A DNA stretch of 64,000 bases. Origin: Flagellimonas maritima. GTDB lineage: Bacteria; Bacteroidota; Bacteroidia; Flavobacteriales; Flavobacteriaceae. The position numbers were made by a program, and so were the translations under genes. Position 1 is the stretch's first letter. Each line of letters begins with the position of its first letter. Positions 45,309 to 54,513 of this stretch are shown here, piece by piece. The notes under the pieces were generated by a model, which did not search any database, was not told where the DNA came from, and was given only the letters and a program-made list of their open reading frames with translations. The stretch spans positions 1,855,501 to 1,919,500 of the forward strand of contig NZ_CP030104.1 in the NCBI RefSeq assembly GCF_003269425.1, given 5' to 3'.

Positions 45309-46361
45309 ATGAAAACGATAAAAGGACCGGCTGTATTTCTTGCACAATTTGTTGATAGTCAAGCGCCGTTCAATTCCTTGGATGGAATATGCAAATGGGC
45401 TTCCAATTTGGGATACAAAGGAATTCAAATACCGACTTGGGAATCTTTTTTGATAGATTTGGATGAAGCGGCGGCAAGCCAGGATTATTGTGATGAACTT
45501 AAAGGAACGATCAATTCATACGGATTGGAAATCACGGAACTTTCAACCCATTTACAGGGACAGTTGGTTGCCGTGAATCCTGCATATGATATCATGTTTG
45601 ATAATTTTGCCCCCGAAAAAGTAAAGAACAATCCAAAAGCGCGTACCGAGTGGGCAATTGAAACGGTAAAAAAAGCTGCCACGGCAAGCAGGCGATTGGG
45701 CTTACATGCCCATGCCACATTTTCCGGGGCATTGTTATGGCATACGGCACACCCTTGGCCGCAAAGGCCACCGGGATTGGTAGAAATGGGCTTTGAGGAA
45801 TTGGCCAAAAGGTGGATGCCCATTCTAAATCACTTTGATAAGGAAGGTGTAGATGTTTGCTACGAAATTCATCCAGGTGAAGATTTACACGATGGGGATA
45901 CCTTTGAACGTTTTCTGGAAGCCACGGGAAATCATAAAAGGGTCAATATTTTGTATGACCCCAGTCATTTTGTATTGCAACAACTGGATTACATTGCTTA
46001 CATAGACCATTATCATGAATTTATAAAATCCTTTCATGTGAAGGATTCCGAATTTAACCCTACTGGAAAGAAAGGTGCCTTTGGAGGGTACAACGATTGG
46101 GGTGAACGTGCCGGCAGGTATCGTTCTTTAGGTGACGGACAGATTGATTTTAAAACTATTTTCTCTAAGTTGACGCAATACGGTTGTGATGTTTGGGCAG
46201 TGATGGAATGGGAATGCTGTATTAAGAGTCCGGAGCAGGGTGCGCGTGAAGGAGCTAAATTTATCCAAGACCATATTATAGAAGCAACTACCAAAACTTT
46301 TGATGATTTTGCGGGTGCTGAAACAGATACAGAAAAGCTTAAAAAAATCCTTGGGCTATGA
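45309..46361 (+). CDS. Sugar phosphate isomerase/epimerase (xylose isomerase-like TIM barrel)
   Basis: 350 residues, no signal peptide, so cytoplasmic. Barrel motifs: FLAQFVDSQAPFNSL, LGYKGIQIPTWE, HATFSGALLWHTAHPWPQRP, CYEIHPGEDLHDG (Glu ligand), LYDPSHFVLQQLDY (Asp/His), SFHVKDSEFNPTGKKG and VMEWECC (Glu). This matches a subgroup common beside DUF1080 proteins. The stop overlaps the ATG of the following DUF1080 gene by four bases (ATGA), giving translational coupling. Substrate unknown; probably a sugar or keto-sugar. Confidence 0.9.
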   Translation: MKTIKGPAVFLAQFVDSQAPFNSLDGICKWASNLGYKGIQIPTWESFLIDLDEAAASQDYCDELKGTINSYGLEITELSTHLQGQLVAVNPAYDIMFDNFAPEKVKNNPKARTEWAIETVKKAATASRRLGLHAHATFSGALLWHTAHPWPQRPPGLVEMGFEELAKRWMPILNHFDKEGVDVCYEIHPGEDLHDGDTFERFLEATGNHKRVNILYDPSHFVLQQLDYIAYIDHYHEFIKSFHVKDSEFNPTGKKGAFGGYNDWGERAGRYRSLGDGQIDFKTIFSKLTQYGCDVWAVMEWECCIKSPEQGAREGAKFIQDHIIEATTKTFDDFAGAETDTEKLKKILGL

Positions 46362-47101
46362 AAAAAAAGATTTTGTTTTTAGTTGTGATAGCGGTGATGT
46401 CCTGTAAGGACAAACCAAAGGAAACCCAAAACGAAATGAAAGAAGAAAGGGAGACTCAAATAGAAGATAACAATGAATGGACTGTTTTGTTTGATGGGTC
46501 TTCTTTTGATGGCTGGCATTTTTATAGGGGGGGAGCAGTTGCAGAACCTTGGAAATTAGAGAATGGAGCAATGGTCTTCCATCCCCCGGAAAATAGACCG
46601 AAAGGAGAGAGTTATAATATCGTTACCGATAAAGAATATAAAAATTTTGTGCTCAGATTGGAATGGAAGATTTCCGAAGGTGGAAACAGTGGTATATTTT
46701 GGGGAGTCAACGAAAGTGAAGAATTTGGACAGCCCTATGAAACAGGGCCGGAGATACAGGTTTTGGACGATGAAAAACACCCAGATGCAAAAAATGGCAC
46801 CACACACCAAGCAGGAGCATTGTACGATATGGTAGCTCCATCTGAAAAAGCGGTAAAGTCCGTAGGTGAATGGAATATGGTTGAATTGATGGTAAACCAT
46901 GGAGAAAATAAGGGTATTGTGATTTTGAACGATAAAAAAATTGCAGAGTTTCCCGTTAACGGGCCTGAATGGGACAAAATGGTTGCAGATTCCAAGTTTG
47001 CAGATTGGGATGGTTTTGGAATTTACAAAACAGGAAAAATAGGATTACAGGATCACGGTGACATCGTCGCTTTCAGAAATATCAAAATAAAAGAACTATA
47101 A
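46358..47101 (+). CDS. DUF1080 (3-keto-disaccharide hydrolase family) lipoprotein
   Basis: 247 residues. The lipobox VAVMS-C16 style signal (MKKKILFLVVIAVMSC) is followed by KDKPKE. The DUF1080 jelly-roll domain (about 38-247) shows WTVLFDGSSFDGWHFY, LRLEWKISEGGNSGIFWGVNES, GPEIQVLDDEKHPDA and WNMVELMVNHGENKGIV. The Pfam family is named for a 3-keto-disaccharide hydrolase, which cleaves glycosides already oxidised at C3. Lipid-anchored, so it probably acts on the periplasmic or outer surface. One base separates it from a second DUF1080 gene. Confidence 0.93.
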   Translation: MKKKILFLVVIAVMSCKDKPKETQNEMKEERETQIEDNNEWTVLFDGSSFDGWHFYRGGAVAEPWKLENGAMVFHPPENRPKGESYNIVTDKEYKNFVLRLEWKISEGGNSGIFWGVNESEEFGQPYETGPEIQVLDDEKHPDAKNGTTHQAGALYDMVAPSEKAVKSVGEWNMVELMVNHGENKGIVILNDKKIAEFPVNGPEWDKMVADSKFADWDGFGIYKTGKIGLQDHGDIVAFRNIKIKEL

Positions 47102-47102
47102 T

Positions 47103-47858
47103 ATGCCAAATTACATTAAAATCTTCCTCTTATTTGTGGTAATTGCACCAAATGGTTTTGGTCAGGAAAAAGAGCCTACAACGCCCGAGGCCACGGAGTT
47201 TTACGAACCGGTTCCACCTAAGGTTATTCCAGGCACGAATGGGACGCCCCCAAGTGATGCCATCGTTCTTTTTGACGGGAAGGATTTTGACCAATGGATA
47301 AGCAGTGTTGACAGCATGGCAGTAAAATGGCACTTAAATGAAGATGGTAGCATGACGGTTAAGGATAAAGCGGGGAATATTCAGACCAAAAAGAATTTTG
47401 GCAGTGTGCAGCTCCACCTTGAATGGAAATCCCCGGCAGAAGTTCAACGTGAAGGGCAAAACAGAGCAAATAGTGGTGTATTTATCCAGCAACGCTATGA
47501 GGTTCAAGTATTGGATAACAATGACAACCCTACCTATACCAATGGTCAAGTGGGCTCAATCTATAAACAAGGTGTACCATTGGCCATGGCCTCTGTACCC
47601 ACGGGAGAATGGAACACTTATGACATTATCTTCCATGCTCCAGAGTTTAGTAGGGGCGGAAATATTGTTGAACCGGCAACGGTTACCGTATTGCACAATG
47701 GTGTTTTAATACAAGACCATTTTGTGATTGAAGGGACCATTAAATACATTGGTTGGCCCAAATATCAGGCCCACGGGAAAGCTCCATTGGTATTGCAGGA
47801 CCATAAAGATAATAGTAGGGTAAGTTTTAGAAATATATGGGTAAGGGAACTGGATTAA
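47103..47858 (+). CDS. Exported DUF1080 (3-keto-disaccharide hydrolase family) protein
   Basis: 251 residues with a type I signal peptide (MPNYIKIFLLFVVIAPNGFG, cleaved near residue 20), not a lipobox. The DUF1080 domain (about 52-250) has AIVLFDGKDFDQWISS, QLHLEWKSPAE, NSGVFIQQRYEVQVLDN and RVSFRNIWVREL. It differs enough from its neighbour (lipoprotein versus soluble, QQR for WGV at the active rim) to suggest different substrates. Last gene of the 45309-47858 operon. Confidence 0.93.
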   Translation: MPNYIKIFLLFVVIAPNGFGQEKEPTTPEATEFYEPVPPKVIPGTNGTPPSDAIVLFDGKDFDQWISSVDSMAVKWHLNEDGSMTVKDKAGNIQTKKNFGSVQLHLEWKSPAEVQREGQNRANSGVFIQQRYEVQVLDNNDNPTYTNGQVGSIYKQGVPLAMASVPTGEWNTYDIIFHAPEFSRGGNIVEPATVTVLHNGVLIQDHFVIEGTIKYIGWPKYQAHGKAPLVLQDHKDNSRVSFRNIWVRELD

Positions 47859-47914
47859 ATCACCATGTATTTGGTTGCGATCATCGGAAACCATCCCTAA
47901 AAACCTATTTTAAT

Positions 47915-47922
47915 TACCTTTG
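47915..47922 (+). promoter_or_regulatory. -7 promoter element (TACCTTTG) of yicC-gmk-nadD
   Basis: A perfect TAnnTTTG followed by CC, 19 bases before the ATG of yicC. No -33 TTG at the right distance was found. Confidence 0.45.
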
Positions 47923-47941
47923 CCAAAATTCATAATTCTGT

Positions 47942-48799
47942 ATGATTCAATCCATGACAGGCTTTGGGAAGCATGTAGTGCAACTCCCATCCAAAAAAAT
48001 TACTATCGAGCTTAAATCACTTAATAGTAAAAATCTTGATATCAATACCAGAATACCTCAATCTTACAGGGAAAAAGAGTTGGAACTGCGTAAAATGATA
48101 GCCAATGTTTTGGTGAGGGGCAAAGTCGATTTTGGATTATATGTAGAAATTACCGGTGAAGAAACCACTGCTGAGGTCAACCAAGTCGTTGTTAAACAAT
48201 ACATGCAACAACTTGCCAAAATAGCCAGTGGCGATGATTTAAAATTGCTGGAGATGGCATTGCGTATGCCAGATACCATGAAAACGGATAAAGGTGATAT
48301 TGACGAAACGGAGTATGAATCCATAAAAGGGGCAATGGTACAGGCACTTACCAAGATAATCGCTTTTCGCAATGAAGAAGGTGAAGATTTGAAGAAGGAT
48401 TTTATGACCCGTCTCAAAAATCTCAGAACGCTTCTTGGTGAAGTAAATAAGATGGATCCCGAGCGATTGGATACCGTAAGGGAGCGTTTGGAGAAAGCCG
48501 TATCAGACTTAAAAGTGGATTTAGATGCCAATAGATTTGAACAAGAACTGATCTACTATCTGGAGAAGTATGATATTACAGAAGAAAAGGTACGCTTGAC
48601 AAATCATTTAAATTATTTTGAAGCTACCTTGCAATCCAAAGATTCCAATGGTAAAAAACTAGGCTTTATAGCACAAGAAATTGGTAGGGAAATCAATACT
48701 ATAGGATCAAAGGCCAACTATGCACCTATGCAGCAGTTGGTGGTACAAATGAAGGATGAGTTGGAGAAGATAAAGGAGCAAATGCTAAACGTGTTATGA
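47942..48799 (+). CDS. yicC: YicC/YloC family endoribonuclease
   Basis: 285 residues matching YicC/YloC from MTGFGKHVVQLPSKKI to the C-terminal SKANYAPMQQLVVQMKDELEKIKEQ. The family motif LKSLNSKNLDINTRIP and the central FRNEEGEDLKKDF region are present. Recent work identifies YicC proteins as endoribonucleases. It lies directly before gmk, the common gene order in many bacteria, with a four-base overlap (ATGA). Confidence 0.93.
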   Translation: MIQSMTGFGKHVVQLPSKKITIELKSLNSKNLDINTRIPQSYREKELELRKMIANVLVRGKVDFGLYVEITGEETTAEVNQVVVKQYMQQLAKIASGDDLKLLEMALRMPDTMKTDKGDIDETEYESIKGAMVQALTKIIAFRNEEGEDLKKDFMTRLKNLRTLLGEVNKMDPERLDTVRERLEKAVSDLKVDLDANRFEQELIYYLEKYDITEEKVRLTNHLNYFEATLQSKDSNGKKLGFIAQEIGREINTIGSKANYAPMQQLVVQMKDELEKIKEQMLNVL

Positions 48800-49395
48800 A
48801 AAAGGGAGGGAAACTCATCATTTTTTCAGCTCCTTCGGGTAGCGGTAAAACTACCATAGTAAAGCATCTTTTGGAGCAGCCAGAACTAAATTTGGCGTTT
48901 TCTGTATCAGCGACTTCACGTCCACGAAGGGGAAAGGAAAAAGAAGGGATCAATTATTATTTCATGTCCATTTCAGCATTTAAAAACCATATCAAGAATG
49001 GGGATTTTTTAGAATGGGAAGAAGTATACAGGGATAATTTCTATGGGACTTTAAAAAGTGAGGTGGAACGTTTATGGGCAGAAGGGAAGAACGTAATTTT
49101 TGATATCGATGTAGTAGGTGGCTTGCGGATAAAAAAGAAATTTCCAGATCAAACTTTGGCCGTATTTGTAAAACCACCAAGCGTGGACGAGCTTAAAATC
49201 AGATTAAAAAAACGAAGTACGGAAAGCGATGATAAAATAAACATGCGTGTAGCAAAAGCTTCGGTTGAACTGGCCACAGCACCCCAATTTGACAAGGTCA
49301 TTAAAAATTATGACCTTGAGGTAGCCTTAGCAGAATCCTATAAGTTGGTAGCCAATTATGTTGGAGCAAAGGTTTCCAATAAAGAAGAGGAATAG
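48796..49395 (+). CDS. gmk: Guanylate kinase
   Basis: 199 residues. The P-loop APSGSGKT (12-19), the GMP-binding TSRPRRGKEKEGINYYF (near residue 40) and the YGTLKSEVERL lid region are intact. It phosphorylates GMP (and dGMP) to the diphosphate. It overlaps yicC by four bases and is three bases from nadD, in one operon. Confidence 0.97.
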   Translation: MKKGGKLIIFSAPSGSGKTTIVKHLLEQPELNLAFSVSATSRPRRGKEKEGINYYFMSISAFKNHIKNGDFLEWEEVYRDNFYGTLKSEVERLWAEGKNVIFDIDVVGGLRIKKKFPDQTLAVFVKPPSVDELKIRLKKRSTESDDKINMRVAKASVELATAPQFDKVIKNYDLEVALAESYKLVANYVGAKVSNKEEE

Positions 49396-49398
49396 AAA

Positions 49399-49983
49399 AT
49401 GAAAAAAGTAGGACTCTACTTTGGCACTTTTAACCCTATTCATATAGGACATTTAGTGATTGCCAACCACATGGTCGAGTATTCGGACTTGGATGAGGTA
49501 TGGTTTGTAATTACGCCACAGAGCCCATTTAAAAAGAAGCAATCCTTGTTGGATAACCATCACAGATATCAGATGATCTCTGAAGCCGTTCATGAATACC
49601 CAAAATTGAAGCCCAATAAAATTGAGTTTGACCTTCCGAAGCCAAATTACACTATTGACACTTTAGTGCATTTAGATGAGCAGTATGGCAGCGACCTTAG
49701 TTTTTCGTTGATTATGGGTGAGGACAATCTAAAAAGCTTTCACAAATGGAAGAATTACGAAGCAATTCTGGAAAACTACTGTATTTACGTCTATCCAAGG
49801 ATTTCAGAGGGCAGTATGGAAAACCAGTTTAAAAATCACCCTAAGATTACCCAAGTAAACGCCCCTATCATGGAAATATCATCTACATTTATACGTAATC
49901 AACATAAAAAAGGCAAGAATATAAGGCCTTTGCTTCCCCATTCGGTTTGGAAATATATGGATGAGATGAATTTTTATAGGTAA
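49399..49983 (+). CDS. nadD: Nicotinate-nucleotide adenylyltransferase
   Basis: 194 residues. The nucleotidyltransferase motif is GTFNPIHIGHL (9-19), and the C-terminal ISSTFIRNQ motif matches the family's ISSTxIR. It makes nicotinate adenine dinucleotide from NaMN and ATP in NAD synthesis. Third gene of the yicC-gmk-nadD operon; it ends convergently 14 bases from the DUF6503 gene. Confidence 0.96.
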   Translation: MKKVGLYFGTFNPIHIGHLVIANHMVEYSDLDEVWFVITPQSPFKKKQSLLDNHHRYQMISEAVHEYPKLKPNKIEFDLPKPNYTIDTLVHLDEQYGSDLSFSLIMGEDNLKSFHKWKNYEAILENYCIYVYPRISEGSMENQFKNHPKITQVNAPIMEISSTFIRNQHKKGKNIRPLLPHSVWKYMDEMNFYR

Positions 49984-49997
49984 AAAGATTTTCGTAC

Positions 49998-50708
49998 TTA
50001 CCTTTTAAGAATATCGGTAGCTAAGTATTTGTCGTCCTTGTTATAATACCAGGCTCTATTTTTTGGCATAAGAATACCTTCAACATTCTCCAACCCTTTT
50101 AAAAGTATATATTCACCATCATTTTTACTCTCGTCGTGATAGAATTGATAAACTTCCATGGCATAGGTTTGCGGATCAAAGTAGAAATACCAAACGTCGT
50201 CGCCAACACCTTCTTCATAATTTACCTTTAAAACCAAATATTCCTTCCCCTTGAAAATTTTCGTCTCAACCTTCTCATCCAGGATAGTTCCGGCATCTTT
50301 TAATTTCATTGGAAGACCGTACAGATAGGTGTAGTAATCCTTCATCATATTGCCGCGCTCACATGTCAATTTATATTTTTTCCGGTCTGCATCCGTAATT
50401 TGTGGCGAACCGTTTAGACTTATCACGCAATTTTCCCCATCAAACCCATAACTATAAACCACCTTGTCTTTTTTTACTTTTAGTTTAAATTGCTCTTTGG
50501 GATTATCAATGGATATCATACTTGATCTTTCACTGGATTCCGGTCTTTCCGTAATTACCTCAAATTTACCTTTAAACGTATTCCACTGATTATTGGAATC
50601 ATGAAAAGCAATGGTACTATCCAACAGTTCCTTTGCAGAAATGTTTTGGCCATAAAAGACTTTTCCTGAAAAGAATATCATGATTAAAAGAAGAGAACGC
50701 ATCGGCAA
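49998..50708 (-). CDS. Exported DUF6503-like protein
   Basis: 236 residues with a signal peptide (MPMRSLLLIMIFFSGKVFYG, cleavage near residue 21). The mature part, with ELLDSTIAFHDSNNQWNTFKG at its start and YYTYLYGLPMKLKDAGTIL and DDVWYFYFDPQTYAMEVYQ further on, resembles the Bacteroidota family DUF6503, probably a beta-rich periplasmic protein of the LolA-like type (inference). Function unknown. It lies 18 bases after the phosphate transporter gene on the same strand. Confidence 0.8.
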   Translation of the reverse strand: MPMRSLLLIMIFFSGKVFYGQNISAKELLDSTIAFHDSNNQWNTFKGKFEVITERPESSERSSMISIDNPKEQFKLKVKKDKVVYSYGFDGENCVISLNGSPQITDADRKKYKLTCERGNMMKDYYTYLYGLPMKLKDAGTILDEKVETKIFKGKEYLVLKVNYEEGVGDDVWYFYFDPQTYAMEVYQFYHDESKNDGEYILLKGLENVEGILMPKNRAWYYNKDDKYLATDILKR

Positions 50709-50726
50709 TGAATATGGTTGAACGTA

Positions 50727-53006
50727 CTAATTTTGTTTTTCTATCCGAGCTGGTTCCACGGTACTGTCATGCTCAGAATAGTAAAGTTCCAATAATTTCA
50801 TTGTGGATTTGACCAGATCTTTACTTTCCGTCAAAAATGAAAAGTATAAGGTAGTGTTTTTTGGGCTGGATTCTTCTGTACGGGTGCGGGCTACCTGTTT
50901 TTCAATCTTCTCCGATACCAAATCAAAAAGTTCATCCCTTCGTATTAAGATGGTTTGGATTTTTTCAAAAGTCCTGGTCTGGAAAATTTCCTGCGTACCG
51001 TTAAAGAGTTGCTCAAGGGCGACATCAAGTTCTTTTAACTCCTTAATTTGAGTATATTTTAGTTTTTTATGGTTGTTGTGCACATGCTTGTAACCTAGGG
51101 TAGAGATGTATTCCAAAGACTGGGAAAAATCCTGTAAGTGGCCCAAAAGACTTATGTAAAAGTTACTGGCCCCGCCAACACTCGATTCATCCAGGTTTTT
51201 AATAAAATAGAAAATATTGTTTTTTAAATCATCGATTTCCGCAGACATTTTTTTAACGCCTTTTCTATTTTTTCGTAATGTTTCTATATCATGTCTGGCC
51301 AGACCATTTACACAATTGGTGTAGATTTTGTTGCCTCTTTTGATCATGTTGCCAATATTGTCGGCACTCTCTTCAATAACTCCTTGTATAGAACTGCTTT
51401 CAGCCCTACGTAGACTATCTTCTGCTTTACTGACCTTGGTCTTTTTATTGTGCGACATGTAATTGCGCAAAAGAATTGCCGCTGCGGCAATAAGCAATAC
51501 GACCAAACCAATAAATCCTCCAAGATATAGGATGTATGCTATGATGGATGCTGCAACAAAAGCACTCAGAGCGGTAAAAAACCAGCCCCCGATTACATTC
51601 AATACACCGGCAACCCTATAAACCGCACTCTCCGCACCCCAAGCCCTATCCGCCAATGATGTACCCATGGTCACCATAAAAGTTACATAAGTTGTCGATA
51701 AAGGCAATTTCATTGATGTGGCTATCGATATAAGGACACTGGCCACCATAAGGTTGACAGATGCTCTAACCATATCAAAAGCGGGCATATCCTGAACCTT
51801 GCTTTTAGGGATGTACGTATAAGGAACTGCAAAGCGTTCGTCTATTTTTCTTTGAAGGGACGGGGGAATTACTTTTGAGAGATTTTCAAAAGTTGCAATA
51901 CTGAACTTTACAACCTGTCTTGAAAGAAAGTTAGGTTGAAAACGTTCATCGCCCTCATCCTGTCTTGCCAAATCAACACTGGTTTTTACTACGCTTTTTG
52001 CTTTTGATGAAAACCAAAGTGTAATTACCATAATTCCACCAGAAAGCAATAATAGTAACGTTGGGGTCTGCACGGCGGCAGACAGTCCGCTCATATTATA
52101 ATCTGCAGCGGCTATACCCGAAGCGCTCCAATCTTGGAACGATTGTAGAGCAGCAATGGGCACTCCAATAAAATTGACAAGATCATTACCAGCAAATGCC
52201 ATTGCCAGCGCAAAGGTTCCGAACGCAATTACCAATCTATATACGTTCCATTTAAAAAACTTTGCGAAAATCCATGAAACCAAAGTCCATACAGCAATAT
52301 CGATGAGCACAAAAAGTTCTGGCTGTGTAGCTATAAAATCAGTTAAGGCACCGCCAAAAATTTCTGCGCTTTTCAATCCCTTTACTAGAATAAAATAAAC
52401 TATTGCAGTAATCGCTAAGCCCCCAAAGAGTGCTTCAACCCATTTTGACCTTGCTTTGTAATTAAATGATATCCATAACCTAGAAAAAAATTGGACCAAG
52501 GCCCCAATGGTAAACGCGATAAAAACCGATAGTAAAATTCCAATGATTATTTCTGTTGCTTTATCAGTGTTGATGTAATTCGCCAAGTCTGAGAATCCAC
52601 CATCCATTTTGTTGATTTTTACCAATGAAATTGCCACAGAGGCGCCCAAAAGTTCAAATACTATAGAAACTGTGGTAGATGTGGGCATTCCCAGCGTATT
52701 GAAAAAGTCCAACAATAAAATGTCGGTAATCATAACGGCCATGAAGATGATCATGATTTCTTCAAAGACAAATTCCCCAGGATTGAAAATGCCTTTACGC
52801 GCAACCTCCATCATGCCACTAGACGAAACTGCACCAAAAGCAATACCCACACTTGCAACAATCATTATGGTTTTGAAAGAGATTGCCTTAGATCCGATTG
52901 CCGAGTTTAAAAAGTTTACGGCATCATTGCTTACCCCAACCACTAAATCTGTTATTGCCAGAATTGCCAATGCAATAACCATAAAAATATAGATGTTCTC
53001 GCCCAT
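50727..53006 (-). CDS. PiT-family inorganic phosphate transporter with PhoU-like C-terminal domain
   Basis: About 759 residues from the ATG at 53006 (MGENIYIFMVIALAIL); an upstream in-frame ATG at 53033 adds nine residues and is less likely. The PiT signature occurs twice, as GVSNDAVNFLNSAIGSKA and GNDLVNFIGVPIAAL, and about twelve membrane helices are present. After the last helices (about residue 525) a soluble helical region (about 540-740) resembles the PhoU-like domain fused to PiT in Bacteroidota. It is expected to be an inner-membrane phosphate symporter. Confidence 0.92.
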   Translation of the reverse strand: MGENIYIFMVIALAILAITDLVVGVSNDAVNFLNSAIGSKAISFKTIMIVASVGIAFGAVSSSGMMEVARKGIFNPGEFVFEEIMIIFMAVMITDILLLDFFNTLGMPTSTTVSIVFELLGASVAISLVKINKMDGGFSDLANYINTDKATEIIIGILLSVFIAFTIGALVQFFSRLWISFNYKARSKWVEALFGGLAITAIVYFILVKGLKSAEIFGGALTDFIATQPELFVLIDIAVWTLVSWIFAKFFKWNVYRLVIAFGTFALAMAFAGNDLVNFIGVPIAALQSFQDWSASGIAAADYNMSGLSAAVQTPTLLLLLSGGIMVITLWFSSKAKSVVKTSVDLARQDEGDERFQPNFLSRQVVKFSIATFENLSKVIPPSLQRKIDERFAVPYTYIPKSKVQDMPAFDMVRASVNLMVASVLISIATSMKLPLSTTYVTFMVTMGTSLADRAWGAESAVYRVAGVLNVIGGWFFTALSAFVAASIIAYILYLGGFIGLVVLLIAAAAILLRNYMSHNKKTKVSKAEDSLRRAESSSIQGVIEESADNIGNMIKRGNKIYTNCVNGLARHDIETLRKNRKGVKKMSAEIDDLKNNIFYFIKNLDESSVGGASNFYISLLGHLQDFSQSLEYISTLGYKHVHNNHKKLKYTQIKELKELDVALEQLFNGTQEIFQTRTFEKIQTILIRRDELFDLVSEKIEKQVARTRTEESSPKNTTLYFSFLTESKDLVKSTMKLLELYYSEHDSTVEPARIEKQN

Positions 53007-53154
53007 GTATAAGAAATATGGCAAAAATGCCATTATAAATCTGTACCAAGGTTAATAAAATGTTACGAAATACAACTGGAAAATCTTGATTATTTTAAAG
53101 GCATGAAGCTGAAATTTATCTTTTGGCATATCTTCGTCCAAAATCAAGATACTT

Positions 53155-54513
53155 ATGGATTGGGAACGTTTGCTTTCATTGAAACGTTTTGGTGACACAC
53201 ATAAAAGACTACGAAAAGAACAAAAAGAAACACGTTTGGGTTTTGAGGTGGATTATGACCGGATAATTTTCTCATCAGCGTTCAGGAGTCTTCAAGATAA
53301 AACACAGGTTATTCCACTCCCTATTAGCCTGGGCTCCAAAAAGGATTTTGTGCATACGCGCCTTACCCACAGTCTGGAAGTTTCTGTAGTGGGCAGAAGT
53401 TTGGGACGTATTGCCGGTCAAAGAATCATAAATAAAAATCCACATTTAAACGAAGTGCACGGCTACCATTTTAATGATTTTGGCGCTATAGTGGCTGCCG
53501 CTGCATTAGCTCACGATATAGGCAATCCGCCCTTTGGACATAGTGGAGAAAAAGCAATAGGGAGTTTTTTTGAACAGGGCAAAGGGAAAAAATATAAAGA
53601 TTTTCTTTCTAGTGCAGAGTATCAGGATTTAGTTGATTTTGAAGGAAATGCCAATGGATTCAAATTATTGACTGAATCCAAAGAAGGCGTTCCTGGCGGT
53701 CTTCGCTTAAGTTATGCAACTTTGGGGGCATTCATCAAATATCCCAAAGCATCATTGCCAAAGAAACCATCCAATCATATTGCTGATAAAAAATTTGGCT
53801 TTTTTCAATCGGAAAAAGATTTTTTTAAAGAGGTTGTAGATGAGATAGGTCTTGCGGTGAATCCTAATCATACCCAGACAGGATACTACAGACATCCACT
53901 AACATATTTGGTAGAGGCAGCGGATGATATCTGTTATACGATAATCGATTTTGAAGATGGCATCAATCTAGGCTTGATACCCGAGGAATATGCTCTGGAA
54001 TATCTCATAAACTTGGTAAAGCACTCTATAAATACCAAAAAATACAATGTAATCAAATATTCCAATGACAGATTGAGCTATCTAAGGGCATTGGCCATAA
54101 ATACTTTGATTATGGATGCAGTGGAAGTATTTGAAAAGAATGAAGGTGAGATTTTGTCAGGAGCCTTTAATAGCGCTTTATTGGACAGGGGAAGTTATAA
54201 AGCGCAAGTGGACGATATTATAAAATTAAGTGTTGAAAAAATATACAGATCCAACGAGGTAATCGATAAGGAATTGGCTGGGTATAGAATTATTTCAGAT
54301 ATACTTGATACTTATGCGACTGCTTTAATACATAAAAAAGAGGGAAAGCAGAGCAATTATGATAAGCTATTGGTACAAAGTCTACCGGAAAATTATCAAA
54401 GTACAGATGCATCCATCTATAAGATCTTGCTGGATACCTGCTGTTTTGTTGCAAGTTTATCAGATAGTGCAGCGGTACATATTCATAAAAAATTGATGGG
54501 CAAGCATATTTAG
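53155..54513 (+). CDS. dgt: dGTPase-family dNTP triphosphohydrolase
   Basis: 452 residues. The HD-domain ligands are visible: HTRLTHSLEVSVVG (first His), AAALAHDIGNPPFGHSGE (His-Asp) and the later EAADDICYTIIDFEDG (Asp). The N-terminal FSSAFRSLQDKTQVIPL segment is typical. It hydrolyses dNTPs to nucleosides and triphosphate and so regulates dNTP pools. The 3' end overlaps the convergent DUF3078 gene by four bases. Confidence 0.93.
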   Translation: MDWERLLSLKRFGDTHKRLRKEQKETRLGFEVDYDRIIFSSAFRSLQDKTQVIPLPISLGSKKDFVHTRLTHSLEVSVVGRSLGRIAGQRIINKNPHLNEVHGYHFNDFGAIVAAAALAHDIGNPPFGHSGEKAIGSFFEQGKGKKYKDFLSSAEYQDLVDFEGNANGFKLLTESKEGVPGGLRLSYATLGAFIKYPKASLPKKPSNHIADKKFGFFQSEKDFFKEVVDEIGLAVNPNHTQTGYYRHPLTYLVEAADDICYTIIDFEDGINLGLIPEEYALEYLINLVKHSINTKKYNVIKYSNDRLSYLRALAINTLIMDAVEVFEKNEGEILSGAFNSALLDRGSYKAQVDDIIKLSVEKIYRSNEVIDKELAGYRIISDILDTYATALIHKKEGKQSNYDKLLVQSLPENYQSTDASIYKILLDTCCFVASLSDSAAVHIHKKLMGKHI

